A stretch of DNA of 64,000 bases from DASRAJ01 sp035638255. Lineage in GTDB: Bacteria > Bacteroidota > Bacteroidia > Chitinophagales > UBA10324. Location: NCBI GenBank assembly GCA_035638255.1, contig DASRAJ010000029.1:1-64000 (forward strand). Reading direction: 5' to 3'. Of the stretch, positions 42,469-51,641 are shown in pieces. The notes beneath the pieces were generated by a model. It made no database searches. It worked only from the letters and a program-made list of their open reading frames with translations, and was not told where the DNA came from. A program made the translations under genes and the position numbers. Numbering within the stretch: position 1 is the first letter of the stretch; the number at the start of each line of letters is the position of its first letter.

Positions 42469-43581
42469 ATGTCCGTTATACTCGGTGTCATCTTCCACTT
42501 CATAGGAGGCTTTGCTTCCGGCAGTTTCTATATCCCCTATAAAAAAGTGAAGGGCTGGGCCTGGGAAAGTTATTGGATCATTGGCGGGCTTTTTTCATGG
42601 CTCATCGTTCCGCCCATCGCAGCTTACCTTACCGTCCCCGGGTTCGCAGAGATCATTAGCAAGGCTGACTCGACCACACTTGAACTTACATATTTATTCG
42701 GTGTCCTCTGGGGAATTGGCGGACTCACTTATGGTCTTGGGGTACGTTACCTCGGCGTTTCGCTTGGCAGCAGCATCATCCTCGGTCTTTGCATGGTATT
42801 CGGTTCACTCATACCCGCTATCTACTATGACTTTTTCCCGAAAGAAGGCAAGGACACATTCAGTATTATGGCCACTACCAATTGGGGATTGATTGTTTTT
42901 GCAGGCCTTGTTTTATGCGTCATTGCAATCATCATTTGTGGTAAAGCCGGGATGATGAAAGAAAAACAATTGACCGGCGGCACAATGACTGATCCGCATG
43001 GTATCCAGATGAGAACTGAATACAAGTTTGCACTTGGCATTTTTGTTTCCATTGTATCCGGAGTATTGAGCGCATGTTTCAATTTTGGATTGGAGGCCGG
43101 GAATCCGATGTCGGTTGTTGCCAATGAAGCATGGAAAGCGGCCAATCCTGCCGAAGCCGGGCATTTTTTATATAGAAACAATGTTATCTACGTAGTGTTA
43201 TTATGGGGTGGCTTAACCACCAATTTTATCTGGTGCATGATCCTCAATGCACGAAATAAGACCTTTGGTGACTACACCAATAAAAAAACTCCTTTAGCAA
43301 GCAATTATTTATTTGCCGCTCTCGCCGGCACCACATGGTTCCTGCAATTCTTTTTCTACGGCATGGGTGAAAGTAAACTTGGCAATGGAGCAAGTTCATG
43401 GATCCTGCACATGGCCTTTATAATATTAGTAGCAAACATGTGGGGGATCGTCTTAAAAGAATGGAAGGGTGTGAATAAACAAACGAAAATAACAATAGCA
43501 ATAGGAATCTTGATGATCATAGTATCAGTCCTTGTAGTTGGCTATGGCAATAAGTTGCACTTAGCGTCACTGCATAAATGA
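42469..43581 (+). CDS. rhaT: L-rhamnose/proton symporter RhaT
   Basis: A 370-residue membrane protein with about ten helices of the drug/metabolite transporter type. RhaT family marks are GSFYIPYKKVKGWAWESYWIIGG near the N-terminus, the YLGVSLGSSIILGLCMVFGSLIP block and YKFALGIFVSIVSGVLSACFNFGLEAG in the centre. It takes up L-rhamnose with protons across the inner membrane. The mutarotase, isomerase, kinase and aldolase of the same pathway follow downstream, interspersed with other genes, so this is the entry gene of the rhamnose regulon. Confidence 0.9.
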   Translation: MSVILGVIFHFIGGFASGSFYIPYKKVKGWAWESYWIIGGLFSWLIVPPIAAYLTVPGFAEIISKADSTTLELTYLFGVLWGIGGLTYGLGVRYLGVSLGSSIILGLCMVFGSLIPAIYYDFFPKEGKDTFSIMATTNWGLIVFAGLVLCVIAIIICGKAGMMKEKQLTGGTMTDPHGIQMRTEYKFALGIFVSIVSGVLSACFNFGLEAGNPMSVVANEAWKAANPAEAGHFLYRNNVIYVVLLWGGLTTNFIWCMILNARNKTFGDYTNKKTPLASNYLFAALAGTTWFLQFFFYGMGESKLGNGASSWILHMAFIILVANMWGIVLKEWKGVNKQTKITIAIGILMIIVSVLVVGYGNKLHLASLHK

Positions 43582-43650
43582 TCAAGAATATCTGCATGAA
43601 ACAAACTGACATAAAAGTTATATTTACAAATGAAAAAATAGTACTTACAA

Positions 43651-44751
43651 ATGCAAATCTACCCGCTGCTCTTATCATTAGTTTTTTTCACTTCCTGCAA
43701 CGGACAAGTCAAAAATGACTTGCCAAAAGACAGTCCCGATAGCTATCGGGATGAACCAAAAACAATCACAGACGGGCAACCGAAAATTGTAAAGACTCAA
43801 GGCACAAATCAATATGCTAATACTCGTTGTGGATTGCAGGATAAAGCCGGAAATCTATGGTTCGGTACTACGGGCGAAGGGGTTTATCGCTACGATGGCA
43901 AACTCTTTACCCAATATACAGTTAAAGATGGTTTGAGCAATAATACCGTGGAATGTATTTTAGAAGATAAAAGCGGAAACATTTGGTTCGGTACTGATGC
44001 CGGACTTTGTCGTTACGATGGAAAAACTATGATCAGTATTCCAATCTCTGTGACCAACGGCAGCAACTTCTATCTCAATAATTCACAAAATAATAGTCCA
44101 TCTGAAAAGAATGGAGTGTGGAGTATGCTGCAGGATAAAAGCGGAAGACTTTGGTTCTGTGCAATGGAAGGCGTATATAGTTACAACGGCACTTCTTTTA
44201 CACATTTTTTAGATAATGATGGTGTCATAAATAAGGATAGTCTTGATCTTAAAGCGATAGGTTATTTGTTAGAAGATAAATCAGGCAACATTTGGTTCGG
44301 TTCAGGGATATGGGGTGGTGATGGTATTTGCCGGTACGATGGGAAATCCATAACCAGTTTTAAACCGAATGGTGATGGATGGATTCGTTATATAGTAGAA
44401 GATAAAAACGGAATCATTTGGTTCGGCACCAGGCACAACGGTAATTGGCGTTATGATGGAAAAACTTTTGCAAAGTATACTGAGAAAGTTGGAATCGGGG
44501 CTCCTGCCTTAGTAGATAACGCTGGAAATATTTGGTTCACCGGAGAAGAGCACGAGAACGGGTATGGAGGTGCCGGGGGAATATGGCGTTACGATGGTAA
44601 GTCCTATAAAAATTTCACCACGAAAGATGGTATGGGCAATTATGGAGTTTGGTGTATTGTAGAAGATAGGGCAGGAAACATTTGGTTCGGCACAAGAAAC
44701 AATGGATTGTACAGATACGATGGAAAAATCTTTACCAGTTTTTCGGAATAG
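43651..44751 (+). CDS. Two-component-regulator-propeller lipoprotein
   Basis: A 366-residue lipoprotein (signal MQIYPLLLSLVFFTSC, Cys 16). After a linker, seven or more blades follow the reg_prop pattern, EDKSGNIWFGT---G---YDGKTF, as in the sensor halves of hybrid two-component systems, but without kinase or transmembrane parts, so it is a free-standing propeller. It could sense sugars on the surface. The linker near residue 29-34 (SPDSYR) is encoded by a perfect 18-bp palindrome (43734-43751), probably an inserted repeat. Confidence 0.82.
   Translation: MQIYPLLLSLVFFTSCNGQVKNDLPKDSPDSYRDEPKTITDGQPKIVKTQGTNQYANTRCGLQDKAGNLWFGTTGEGVYRYDGKLFTQYTVKDGLSNNTVECILEDKSGNIWFGTDAGLCRYDGKTMISIPISVTNGSNFYLNNSQNNSPSEKNGVWSMLQDKSGRLWFCAMEGVYSYNGTSFTHFLDNDGVINKDSLDLKAIGYLLEDKSGNIWFGSGIWGGDGICRYDGKSITSFKPNGDGWIRYIVEDKNGIIWFGTRHNGNWRYDGKTFAKYTEKVGIGAPALVDNAGNIWFTGEEHENGYGGAGGIWRYDGKSYKNFTTKDGMGNYGVWCIVEDRAGNIWFGTRNNGLYRYDGKIFTSFSE
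43734..43751. repeat. Perfect 18-bp palindrome within a coding region
   Basis: TCCCGATAGCTATCGGGA reads identically on both strands. Relatives of this CCCGAT/ATCGGG motif lie at 48777-48800 and 55144-55159. Confidence 0.65.
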
Positions 44752-44878
44752 AAGAAGTATGACATGAACTCCATTGGATGGATAAAGCAAACTTCAAACG
44801 ACAGACCTTCGAGCGAAAAGTATGACAGACACTTACATTAGCTTAAATGAAATAAAAATATTGAATTAAAAATTGGTT

Positions 44879-47041
44879 ATGAGTATCCGAACAAAATCAA
44901 ATCTTCAGGCGCCTGTTCATTTTAAGCATGTGAGTTACCTGTGGGACCATGCCAAAGCGGCGTCATTAGCAGGGGATGAAGTGGGCTTGCTCATCTATCG
45001 TTCCAATTTGCTGGGCGCCGACCTCCGCCTGACTAATTATGGCGGTGGAAATACATCCTGCAAAGTGATGTCTAAAGATCCTTTGACAGGTGACCAAACA
45101 GAAGTGATGTGGGTGAAAGGATCGGGTGGCGACCTGGGAACGTTGAAAAAAACCGGGTTGGCTGCTCTATATGTTGACCGCTTACGCAGGTTAAAGAACA
45201 TATACCGCGGTATCGAATTTGAAGATGAAATGGTGGAGTTGTTCAATCACTGTATTTATGATTTGAATTCAAAAGCTCCTTCTATTGATACACCGTTACA
45301 TGGTTTTCTTCCATTCAAACATATAGATCATTTGCATCCCGACGCGGCGATTGCAATAGCCGCTGCAAAAGACGGTGAACGTATCACAAAAGAATTATTC
45401 AATGGTACGATAGGCTGGGTAAAGTGGCAAAAACCGGGGTTTGATCTTGGCTTACAATTGAAAAAATGTTTAGATGAGAATCCTGGCATTCGGGGTATTA
45501 TGCTGGCCTCTCATGGCTTATTCACCTGGGGAGATACTGCCTATGAATGTTATATAAACACGCTCGAAGTAATTGAGCGCTGTGCAGAATACCTCGAAGA
45601 TCACATTGGAAAAACTAAACCCGTCTTTGGCGGACAAAAGATTCAATCATTACCAAAAGAAAAAAGGTTAGAGCAGGCGGCAAACCTTGCTCCTGTACTA
45701 AGAGGCCTTTGTTCTTCACATATCCCCCTTCAAGGGGGCACGGGGGGTATGATCGGTCACTTTACAGATGAGGACAGGGTGCTGGAATATATAAACTCCA
45801 ATGACCTTTCACGATTAGCTCCCCTGGGCACCAGTTGCCCCGACCACTTTCTGCGTACGAAGATCAGTCCGCTGGTACTCTCTTTATCACCCGGCGACGA
45901 TCTGAATGATGTGCCAGGGATCAAAGAAAAACTTTCACCTGCTTTTGAAGCATACCGGAAAATGTACGCTGATTATTACAACACATACAAACGTCAGGAC
46001 AGTCCTGCCATGCGCGATGCAAACCCGGTTGTCATTCTTTACCCGGGTGTGGGCATGTTCACCTATACGAAAGATAAACAAACAGCAAGGGTGGCTGCAG
46101 AATTTTATATCAATGCAATCAATGTGATGAAAGGAGCAGAAGCCATTTCTGAATATACTTCGCTGCCGCGACAAGAAGCTTTTAATATTGAATATTGGTT
46201 ATTGGAAGAAGCTAAGTTGCAACGAATGCCCACGCCAAAAGCGTTATCCGGCAGAATTGCACTTATCACCGGTAGTGCCGGAGGCATCGGTAAAGCAATC
46301 GCAAAGAAATTTGCGGATGAAGGCGCCTGTGTTATTCTTTCAGATAACAATGATGAGCGATTGCAGGAAGCGAAAGAAGAATTCAATAAGCAATATGGGA
46401 ATGATGCATTTGTTGCCGGCGTGCTGGATGTTACGAGGTCCGATACGATTCAGCAAACGCTGCAGATCGCGGCACTAACTTTTGGCGGAGTTGACATCAT
46501 CGTAAATAATGCAGGTCTTTCCATTTCAAAACCTTTCGAAGAACATAGCGAACAGGATTGGGACCTTTTATATGATGTATTGGTAAAGGGGCAATTCCTC
46601 GTCACCCAACAAGCGGTGAACATAATGCGTCAGCAGGGCTTCGGTGGTGACATAATAAATATTGTAAGTAAAAATGCGCTGGTAAGCGGTCCTGACAATG
46701 CCGCCTATGGCTCTGCCAAATCAGCACAATTACACCTTTCGCGATTGAATGCCGCCGAGTTGGGAAAAGATAAGATCCGTGTGAATGTGGTGAATCCCGA
46801 CGCGGTCATTTCAGGAAGTAATATCTGGAGTGGTGGATGGGCGGAAGGACGGGCTAAAGCTTATGGTATCACGGTGGAAGATCTGCCAGCGTATTATGCA
46901 AAGCGGACATTGTTGAATGAAATTATTAACTCGGATGATATCGCCAATGCTTGCTTCGCATTTGTTGGCGGGCTTTTGAATAAATCAACAGGAAATGTAT
47001 TGAATGTGGATGGTGGTGTTGCTGCTGCATTTGTGAGATAG
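44879..47041 (+). CDS. rhaEW: Bifunctional rhamnulose-1-phosphate aldolase/lactaldehyde dehydrogenase
   Basis: A 720-residue fusion from ATG 44879 (the earlier in-frame TTG is unlikely). Residues 30-390 are a class II aldolase/adducin domain with DTPLHGFLPFKHIDHLHPDA and LASHGLFTWG providing the zinc histidines; residues 455-715 are a short-chain dehydrogenase (ITGSAGGIGKA, NNAG, YGSAK). It cleaves rhamnulose 1-phosphate to dihydroxyacetone phosphate and L-lactaldehyde and oxidises the latter, as in Bacillus RhaEW. A short insertion with sequence HIPLQGGTGG, encoded by a CCCCCTTCAAGGGGG palindrome (45724-45738), interrupts the usual SS...IGHF stretch. Confidence 0.88.
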   Translation: MSIRTKSNLQAPVHFKHVSYLWDHAKAASLAGDEVGLLIYRSNLLGADLRLTNYGGGNTSCKVMSKDPLTGDQTEVMWVKGSGGDLGTLKKTGLAALYVDRLRRLKNIYRGIEFEDEMVELFNHCIYDLNSKAPSIDTPLHGFLPFKHIDHLHPDAAIAIAAAKDGERITKELFNGTIGWVKWQKPGFDLGLQLKKCLDENPGIRGIMLASHGLFTWGDTAYECYINTLEVIERCAEYLEDHIGKTKPVFGGQKIQSLPKEKRLEQAANLAPVLRGLCSSHIPLQGGTGGMIGHFTDEDRVLEYINSNDLSRLAPLGTSCPDHFLRTKISPLVLSLSPGDDLNDVPGIKEKLSPAFEAYRKMYADYYNTYKRQDSPAMRDANPVVILYPGVGMFTYTKDKQTARVAAEFYINAINVMKGAEAISEYTSLPRQEAFNIEYWLLEEAKLQRMPTPKALSGRIALITGSAGGIGKAIAKKFADEGACVILSDNNDERLQEAKEEFNKQYGNDAFVAGVLDVTRSDTIQQTLQIAALTFGGVDIIVNNAGLSISKPFEEHSEQDWDLLYDVLVKGQFLVTQQAVNIMRQQGFGGDIINIVSKNALVSGPDNAAYGSAKSAQLHLSRLNAAELGKDKIRVNVVNPDAVISGSNIWSGGWAEGRAKAYGITVEDLPAYYAKRTLLNEIINSDDIANACFAFVGGLLNKSTGNVLNVDGGVAAAFVR
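45724..45738. repeat. Palindrome CCCCCTTCAAGGGGG inside rhaEW
   Basis: A perfect 7+1+7 palindrome followed by GGGGGG, in frame within the aldolase domain. It resembles dispersed intergenic repeats of Bacteroidota and looks like an insertion. Confidence 0.55.
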
Positions 47042-47126
47042 TTTTACCTTTTTCTTATAAGCAGTTAGTTAGCTGCAATTTTAACTCTCCGATTGAACAG
47101 TATTGCTAAACTGAAAATTACAAGCA

Positions 47127-48710
47127 ATGAATAAACTTTTGTCCTTAATTTTTCTTACAGTTTCTGTTTCAAGTTATGGACAGAGCGGAGAATGGACATG
47201 GATGAATGGAGACAGTGCACAGATTCCGACTGCACACTTTGGAACGCAAGGAGTTTTTGATTCATTAAATACACCACCTGCTTTGTATGAAAGCGGTGAG
47301 TTTACTGACAATCAAGGAAATTTTTGGTTGTTCGGAGGAGGTAACAATTACTCTGACCTATGGAAATTTAACCCAACAATAAATCAATGGGCTTGGATAA
47401 AGGGTCCTGGGATAATAAATCAATGGGGAATTTACGGAAGTCAAGGTGTTCCTTCTCTAACTAATAATCCTGGTGCGAGAGGATGGGGAATAACAACATG
47501 GGTTGATACGACTGGTAATCTTTGGATTTATGGTGGATTGGGATACGATGTAAATGGATTTGATAATATGATGAGTGACCTTTGGAGGTATAATATTTCA
47601 ACAAACGAATGGACATGGATGAAAGGTGTTGACACTTGTCATTCAATTGGACATTACGGGACAATGGGTATTCCTGATTCTGCAAACTACCCACCGTGTA
47701 TGTGGGAAACAAATGGTTCATGGACAGATGCAAATAACAACCTATGGCTATTTGGAGGCGGTTCTGATTTTGGAAGTTTGGATGATATTTGGAAATACAA
47801 CATTGCGACCAACGAGTGGACATGGATAAGTGGTTTAGGAGTTCCAAATACGCCTGCCGCTTATGGTGTAAAAGGAGTTTCAAGTCCGACTAATAATCCG
47901 GGGGCAAGAACAGTTTATTGCAAATGGAAAGATAGCAATGGAAATTTTTGGGTTTTTGGAGGAGGTTACAATAACCATCAAAAAAATGATTTATGGAAAT
48001 ACGATATTTCAATACATGAATGGACTTGGATGAGTGGAGACAGTACAACTATTGGCGAAGTTGAGTTGGATTCAATTTGCAATCCTTCGGTGAGTAACAT
48101 TCCAGAGGGGAGGTATGAAAACAGAGCATGTTGGATAAGAGAGTGCGATAACCTTTCAATGTATGGAGGTTATGGCGCAACTGGTTTACAAGGTGATTTG
48201 TGGAATTATAAAATTTCCAATGGAGAATGGACTTTGATATCTGGTGATACAGCCTTAAACGCATCAGCAGTTTATGGATCAAAAGAAATTTCAAGTCCAA
48301 GCAACAGACCAGCAGCAAGTGGAGGTGCGATTGGATGGAAAGACAATAATAACAACCTTTGGTTATTCGGGGGTAACTTCGGTGGTAATACTATGTGGAG
48401 ATATGTTCCAGATTCAACTTGTCCTAATCTTTGCAGAGAAACAAGTGTTGCAGAAATTTTAAACAATAAAAATAAGCTTTCAATTTATCCTAACCCCTTT
48501 TATACCTCTTGCACAATTCAAATAAGTTCTCAATTTGCTAATTCAGAATTAAAAATTTATAACTCATTTGGTTCATTGATAAGAAGAGAAAAAATATTTC
48601 GTCAGACATCATACTATTTATATCGTAACGAATTGACAAACGGAATTTATTTCGTTCAACTCATAAACGACAAAGAGAATATCGTAAGCGCAAAACTCAT
48701 TATTGATTGA
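47127..48710 (+). CDS. Secreted kelch-type beta-propeller with T9SS sorting domain
   Basis: A 527-residue protein with signal MNKLLSLIFLTVSVSSYGQ. Six or more kelch-like blades of about 60-70 residues contain NNLWLFGGG---DLWKYNI---EWTWMSG, forming a galactose-oxidase-type propeller. The C-terminal 80 residues (IYPNPFYTSCTIQISSQF to KLIID) are a T9SS type A sorting domain. It is probably displayed on the surface and may bind polysaccharide. It is inserted between the bifunctional aldolase and mutarotase genes of the rhamnose pathway without obvious function there. Confidence 0.85.
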   Translation: MNKLLSLIFLTVSVSSYGQSGEWTWMNGDSAQIPTAHFGTQGVFDSLNTPPALYESGEFTDNQGNFWLFGGGNNYSDLWKFNPTINQWAWIKGPGIINQWGIYGSQGVPSLTNNPGARGWGITTWVDTTGNLWIYGGLGYDVNGFDNMMSDLWRYNISTNEWTWMKGVDTCHSIGHYGTMGIPDSANYPPCMWETNGSWTDANNNLWLFGGGSDFGSLDDIWKYNIATNEWTWISGLGVPNTPAAYGVKGVSSPTNNPGARTVYCKWKDSNGNFWVFGGGYNNHQKNDLWKYDISIHEWTWMSGDSTTIGEVELDSICNPSVSNIPEGRYENRACWIRECDNLSMYGGYGATGLQGDLWNYKISNGEWTLISGDTALNASAVYGSKEISSPSNRPAASGGAIGWKDNNNNLWLFGGNFGGNTMWRYVPDSTCPNLCRETSVAEILNNKNKLSIYPNPFYTSCTIQISSQFANSELKIYNSFGSLIRREKIFRQTSYYLYRNELTNGIYFVQLINDKENIVSAKLIID

Positions 48711-48776
48711 CCTATGAACGCCTTGAGGAAACTTCAGTGCAAACTTGAAACAGTATCGCTTCGGACGAAGAGCAAT

Positions 48777-48800
48777 GCTGTCCCGATTCTTCGGGGCAGC
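48777..48800. repeat. Hairpin GCTGTCCCGA/TCGGGGCAGC
   Basis: 10-bp arms with one mismatch around TTCT, followed by CTTT. It may help end the propeller transcript, or be one of the CCCGA/TCGGG dispersed palindromes. Confidence 0.5.
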
Positions 48801-48836
48801 CTTTAAATCAATTGGTGCCCAAAAAAATTAGAACGC

Positions 48837-49151
48837 ATGACAAGAATAGCTTTCAAAATGAAACTCCATAAAGGGTTTGAAGAAGAATACAAGAAAAGAC
48901 ATGACCGTCTGTGGCCTGAACTGGAAGACCTCTTAAAAACAGCAGGGATTAGCGAATATTCTATATTCCTCGACAGCGAAACGAATTTTTTATTTGGTGT
49001 TTTAAAAGCAAAAGATCCGTCTGCATTAAATAATTTACCTTCAAATCCCGTAATGCAGAAATGGTGGGCCTACATGAAGGACATCATGGAGAGCAATCCT
49101 GATAACTCGCCGGTAAGCATTCCTTTAAAAGAAGTGTTTTATTTGCCATAA
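48837..49151 (+). CDS. rhaM: L-rhamnose mutarotase
   Basis: A 104-residue ferredoxin-like protein with the RhaM pattern: IAFKMKLHKGFEEEYKKRHD with the active-site His, then the LEDLLKTAGISEYSIFLD segment, and VMQKWWAYMKDIMESNP with tandem Trp. It interconverts alpha and beta anomers of L-rhamnose before isomerisation. Length and motif order match the family fully. It is separated from rhaI by a lipoprotein gene. Confidence 0.92.
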   Translation: MTRIAFKMKLHKGFEEEYKKRHDRLWPELEDLLKTAGISEYSIFLDSETNFLFGVLKAKDPSALNNLPSNPVMQKWWAYMKDIMESNPDNSPVSIPLKEVFYLP

Positions 49152-49231
49152 AATATTTGATATGCGTCATGCTTTGGCGACACTGCTATCCTGAAAGTGA
49201 GTGCAAGTAATGAGCAGAAAAAATGAACTAA

Positions 49232-49699
49232 ATGCGACATCAAACGACAATGCTTATTTTCATTTTGACTTGTTTGACTGCTTGTAGCATGACAAATGTT
49301 TTACACTTAAAACACAAAAGGTACTATTCTGACAGGAGCATTTTGACCAGCGACACCACAAGAACTATTTTGCAAATGGTTTCTTACAATCGACCAAATG
49401 TGATTGATGATGGGTTTGCGTATGAATTGAGTTTTAAATTCATTGACACAACAGCAGCGAAGACGAAACGACTTTTGAATTTACTTTCGGACACTGCAAT
49501 TGTTAAAACTAAATATGACATTGTATCGGTTTGGAATTGGGAAGAAGAAACATATTCATTAAATGGAAGCATTGAAATATTGGAATGGAAAACTGACAGC
49601 GTAACCATAAAACAAAATGTGATTGTTGATGACAAGAGGCGAAAAGAGGTTTTGAAATTCATAGGCAAGCGGACATTTACAAAACACAAAAATTGGTAA
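49232..49699 (+). CDS. Hypothetical lipoprotein
   Basis: A 155-residue lipoprotein (signal MRHQTTMLIFILTCLTAC, Cys 18). It is beta-rich with a Lys-rich end (DDKRRKEVLKFIGKRTFTKHKNW), and VTIKQNVIVDDK suggests a small sandwich. The family is unknown. It is an AT-rich gene wedged between rhaM and rhaI. Confidence 0.6.
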   Translation: MRHQTTMLIFILTCLTACSMTNVLHLKHKRYYSDRSILTSDTTRTILQMVSYNRPNVIDDGFAYELSFKFIDTTAAKTKRLLNLLSDTAIVKTKYDIVSVWNWEEETYSLNGSIEILEWKTDSVTIKQNVIVDDKRRKEVLKFIGKRTFTKHKNW

Positions 49700-49756
49700 C
49701 GGGCAGTTGTGCTGCGTACCCCTATATTTAGAAACAGCGTTAATCCCTTCTTCAAT

Positions 49757-51031
49757 ATGCAACTAACCAAGCCGATCATCCACGAGCATAACCTGCCATT
49801 CTTATCGGCCCATAAAAAGAAATTTGATTTTGTTGGGGAGAACGTGGAAGGGTTGAAGGAGGTCATGCAAAAGTTAACTGACTTCCAGGTAGCGATACCA
49901 AGCTGGGCACTGGGTTCTGGGGGAACCAGGTTTGGCCGCTTTCCGGGCGGTGGTGAACCCCGCAACCTCGAAGAAAAAATCGGGGATGTTGGTTTGCTGC
50001 ATGCCCTCAACCAGTCAAGCGGTGCTATCTCCCTTCACATTCCCTGGGACATCCCCAAAGATGCCAATTCGATCAAAGCATTGGCCACGGTGCACGGATT
50101 AAAATTCGATGCAGTCAATTCGAATACATTCCAGGACCAGCACGGCCAACCGGTAAGTTATAAGTTCGGATCGTTACAACATGTAGACAAAGCCGTGCGT
50201 CGTTTGGCGATTGACCACAATATTAACGTGATAAAACAGGGTGTTGATCTTGGCTCCAAAGCCCTCACAGTATGGTTGGCTGATGGCTCTTCCTTCCCCG
50301 GACAACTAAACTTCCGCAACGCATTCCAACGCACGTTAGAAAGTCTGCAGGAAATATATTCAGCGTTGCCTGAGGATTGGAAACTGTTTCTCGAGTACAA
50401 AGCCTTCGAGCCCAATTTTTATTCCATGACGGTCGCCGATTGGGGTCAGTCTTATTTATATACCAGCAAGCTCGGGCCCAAGGCCTACACACTCGTTGAT
50501 CTCGGGCATCATCTTCCCGGCGCAAACATCGAACAGATCGTTTCTTTATTATTAATGGAGAACAAACTCGCCGGTTTCCATTTCAACGATTCCAAATATG
50601 GCGATGATGATCTCACCGTGGGCAGCATCAATCCCTATCAGCTCTTTCTTATTTTCAATGAGCTCGTGGAAGGCATGGATGCAAGAGGAATGAATCACGC
50701 CACCGATCTCGCATGGATGATTGACGCTTCACACAATGTAAAAGACCCGCTCGAAGATCTTCTGCAATCCATCGAAGCCATCATGATCGCTTATGCACAG
50801 GCGCTTTTGGTAAACACAAAAGAATTGAAGCAAGCGCAGGATGTTAATGACGTCGCCAAAGCGCAGGAGATATTGCAAACAGCTTATCGTACCGATGTGC
50901 GCCCCATCATCGCCGAAGCAAGACTACGGTCAGGCGGAGCTTTGCAGCCCTTACAATTATTCAGGTCGCTGAAAGTAAGGGAACAATTGATAAAGGAACG
51001 GGGCGAAAAAACGGTGGCAACGGGATTATGA
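49757..51031 (+). CDS. rhaI: L-rhamnose isomerase (Pseudomonas stutzeri type)
   Basis: A 424-residue TIM-barrel metalloenzyme from ATG 49757. Family marks: PSWALGSGGTRFGRFPGGGEPRN (residues 38-58), LEYKAFEPNFY (metal Glu), YTLVDLGHHLPGANIEQIV (metal Asp/His) and AGFHFNDSKYGDDDLTVGS (metal His/Asp). It converts L-rhamnose to L-rhamnulose; enzymes of this type also act on other aldoses. The start at 49757 removes 16 codons that overlap the intergenic spacer. The kinase for its product lies 2 kb downstream, beyond hsdS remnant and hip genes. Confidence 0.9.
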   Translation: MQLTKPIIHEHNLPFLSAHKKKFDFVGENVEGLKEVMQKLTDFQVAIPSWALGSGGTRFGRFPGGGEPRNLEEKIGDVGLLHALNQSSGAISLHIPWDIPKDANSIKALATVHGLKFDAVNSNTFQDQHGQPVSYKFGSLQHVDKAVRRLAIDHNINVIKQGVDLGSKALTVWLADGSSFPGQLNFRNAFQRTLESLQEIYSALPEDWKLFLEYKAFEPNFYSMTVADWGQSYLYTSKLGPKAYTLVDLGHHLPGANIEQIVSLLLMENKLAGFHFNDSKYGDDDLTVGSINPYQLFLIFNELVEGMDARGMNHATDLAWMIDASHNVKDPLEDLLQSIEAIMIAYAQALLVNTKELKQAQDVNDVAKAQEILQTAYRTDVRPIIAEARLRSGGALQPLQLFRSLKVREQLIKERGEKTVATGL

Positions 51032-51070
51032 GTGGTGAGTGGCGAATGGTGAATGGTGAATGGTGAGTAA
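51028..51070. repeat. Short degenerate tandem GTGAATGGTGA repeat
   Basis: From the last bases of rhaI onward, GAGTGGTGAGTGGCGAATGG and further GAATGGT units follow. The degenerate repeat may mark a recombination junction where the hsdS/hip segment joined. Confidence 0.4.
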
Positions 51071-51107
51071 CAAACCGAACTGTATATTTAGTGGTGGTAT
51101 TTTTTTA

Positions 51108-51303
51108 ACAAAGTTCAATGTTTTGGAAATAGTTTTTCCTGATGACAAAATACTTAGGAAGTTCCATGCTTTTATAACATCGATTCATGAGCTTCTTAAA
51201 CCTCACCCATCAAAACCTATTGCTGAAAGAGGCAAAAGACATTTTATTACTACGATTAATGACCGGGATGATTGAAGTACGAGAAGGCAAACTCACCTTA
51301 TAG
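51108..51303 (+). pseudogene. hsdS: Frameshifted C-terminal remnant of a type I restriction specificity subunit (hsdS)
   Basis: TKFNVLEIVFPDDKILRKF and ITSIHELLK begin the last conserved helix of HsdS proteins. One extra base near 51201 shifts the frame; in the next frame the sequence goes on as NLLLKEAKDILLLRLMTGMI, typical of the extreme HsdS C-terminus, and ends in TAG at 51301. The rest of the specificity subunit and the hsdR/hsdM genes are absent. Confidence 0.75.
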
Positions 51304-51433
51304 TGTGATTACTTTCTAATTTGCCCGATGTTCTTATAAGGGATTACACACAAATCACATTAAAGTGTGATTTTGCTTGTGTAAATGAATAAAAGAAACT
51401 ACTTTTACACCAAAATCACATTATAATGTTGTT
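51291..51433. promoter_or_regulatory. hipB promoter with three spaced operators
   Basis: The unit AATCACA, six bases, TGTGATT occurs perfectly at 51353-51372 and imperfectly at 51291-51310 and 51414-51433, so the centres are 62 and 61 bp apart. A promoter (TTG 51377-51379, 20 nt, TACTTTTA 51400-51407) lies between the second and third. The third overlaps the hipB start codon. This layout suggests cooperative binding by the HTH antitoxin. Confidence 0.7.
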
Positions 51434-51638
51434 TAAGCATATTGGAGAATCTATCAAACACAGGAGGAAGGAATTGAAAATAACTCAGCCACACCTTGCC
51501 GAACTTGCAGGAGTGAGCACCAATACTTTATATAAGTTGGAGCGGGGGCAGGGAAATCCATCGCTCGATGTAGTAACAAAAGTTGCCGAAGTGTTAGGAA
51601 TGGAATTGAAACTGGAAGTGAAAAAACTCAAACGTTGA
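51426..51638 (+). CDS. hipB: HipB-type XRE antitoxin
   Basis: A 70-residue XRE-family HTH protein: LKITQPHLAELAGVSTNTLYKLERGQGNPSLDVV is a complete helix-turn-helix. Its compact size and C-terminal beta end (MELKLEVKKL) match HipB, which dimerises, represses the operon and binds the HipA/HipT kinase. The gene is 3 nt before hipS, and its operators overlap its start. Confidence 0.88.
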   Translation: MLFKHIGESIKHRRKELKITQPHLAELAGVSTNTLYKLERGQGNPSLDVVTKVAEVLGMELKLEVKKLKR

Positions 51639-51641
51639 TAA

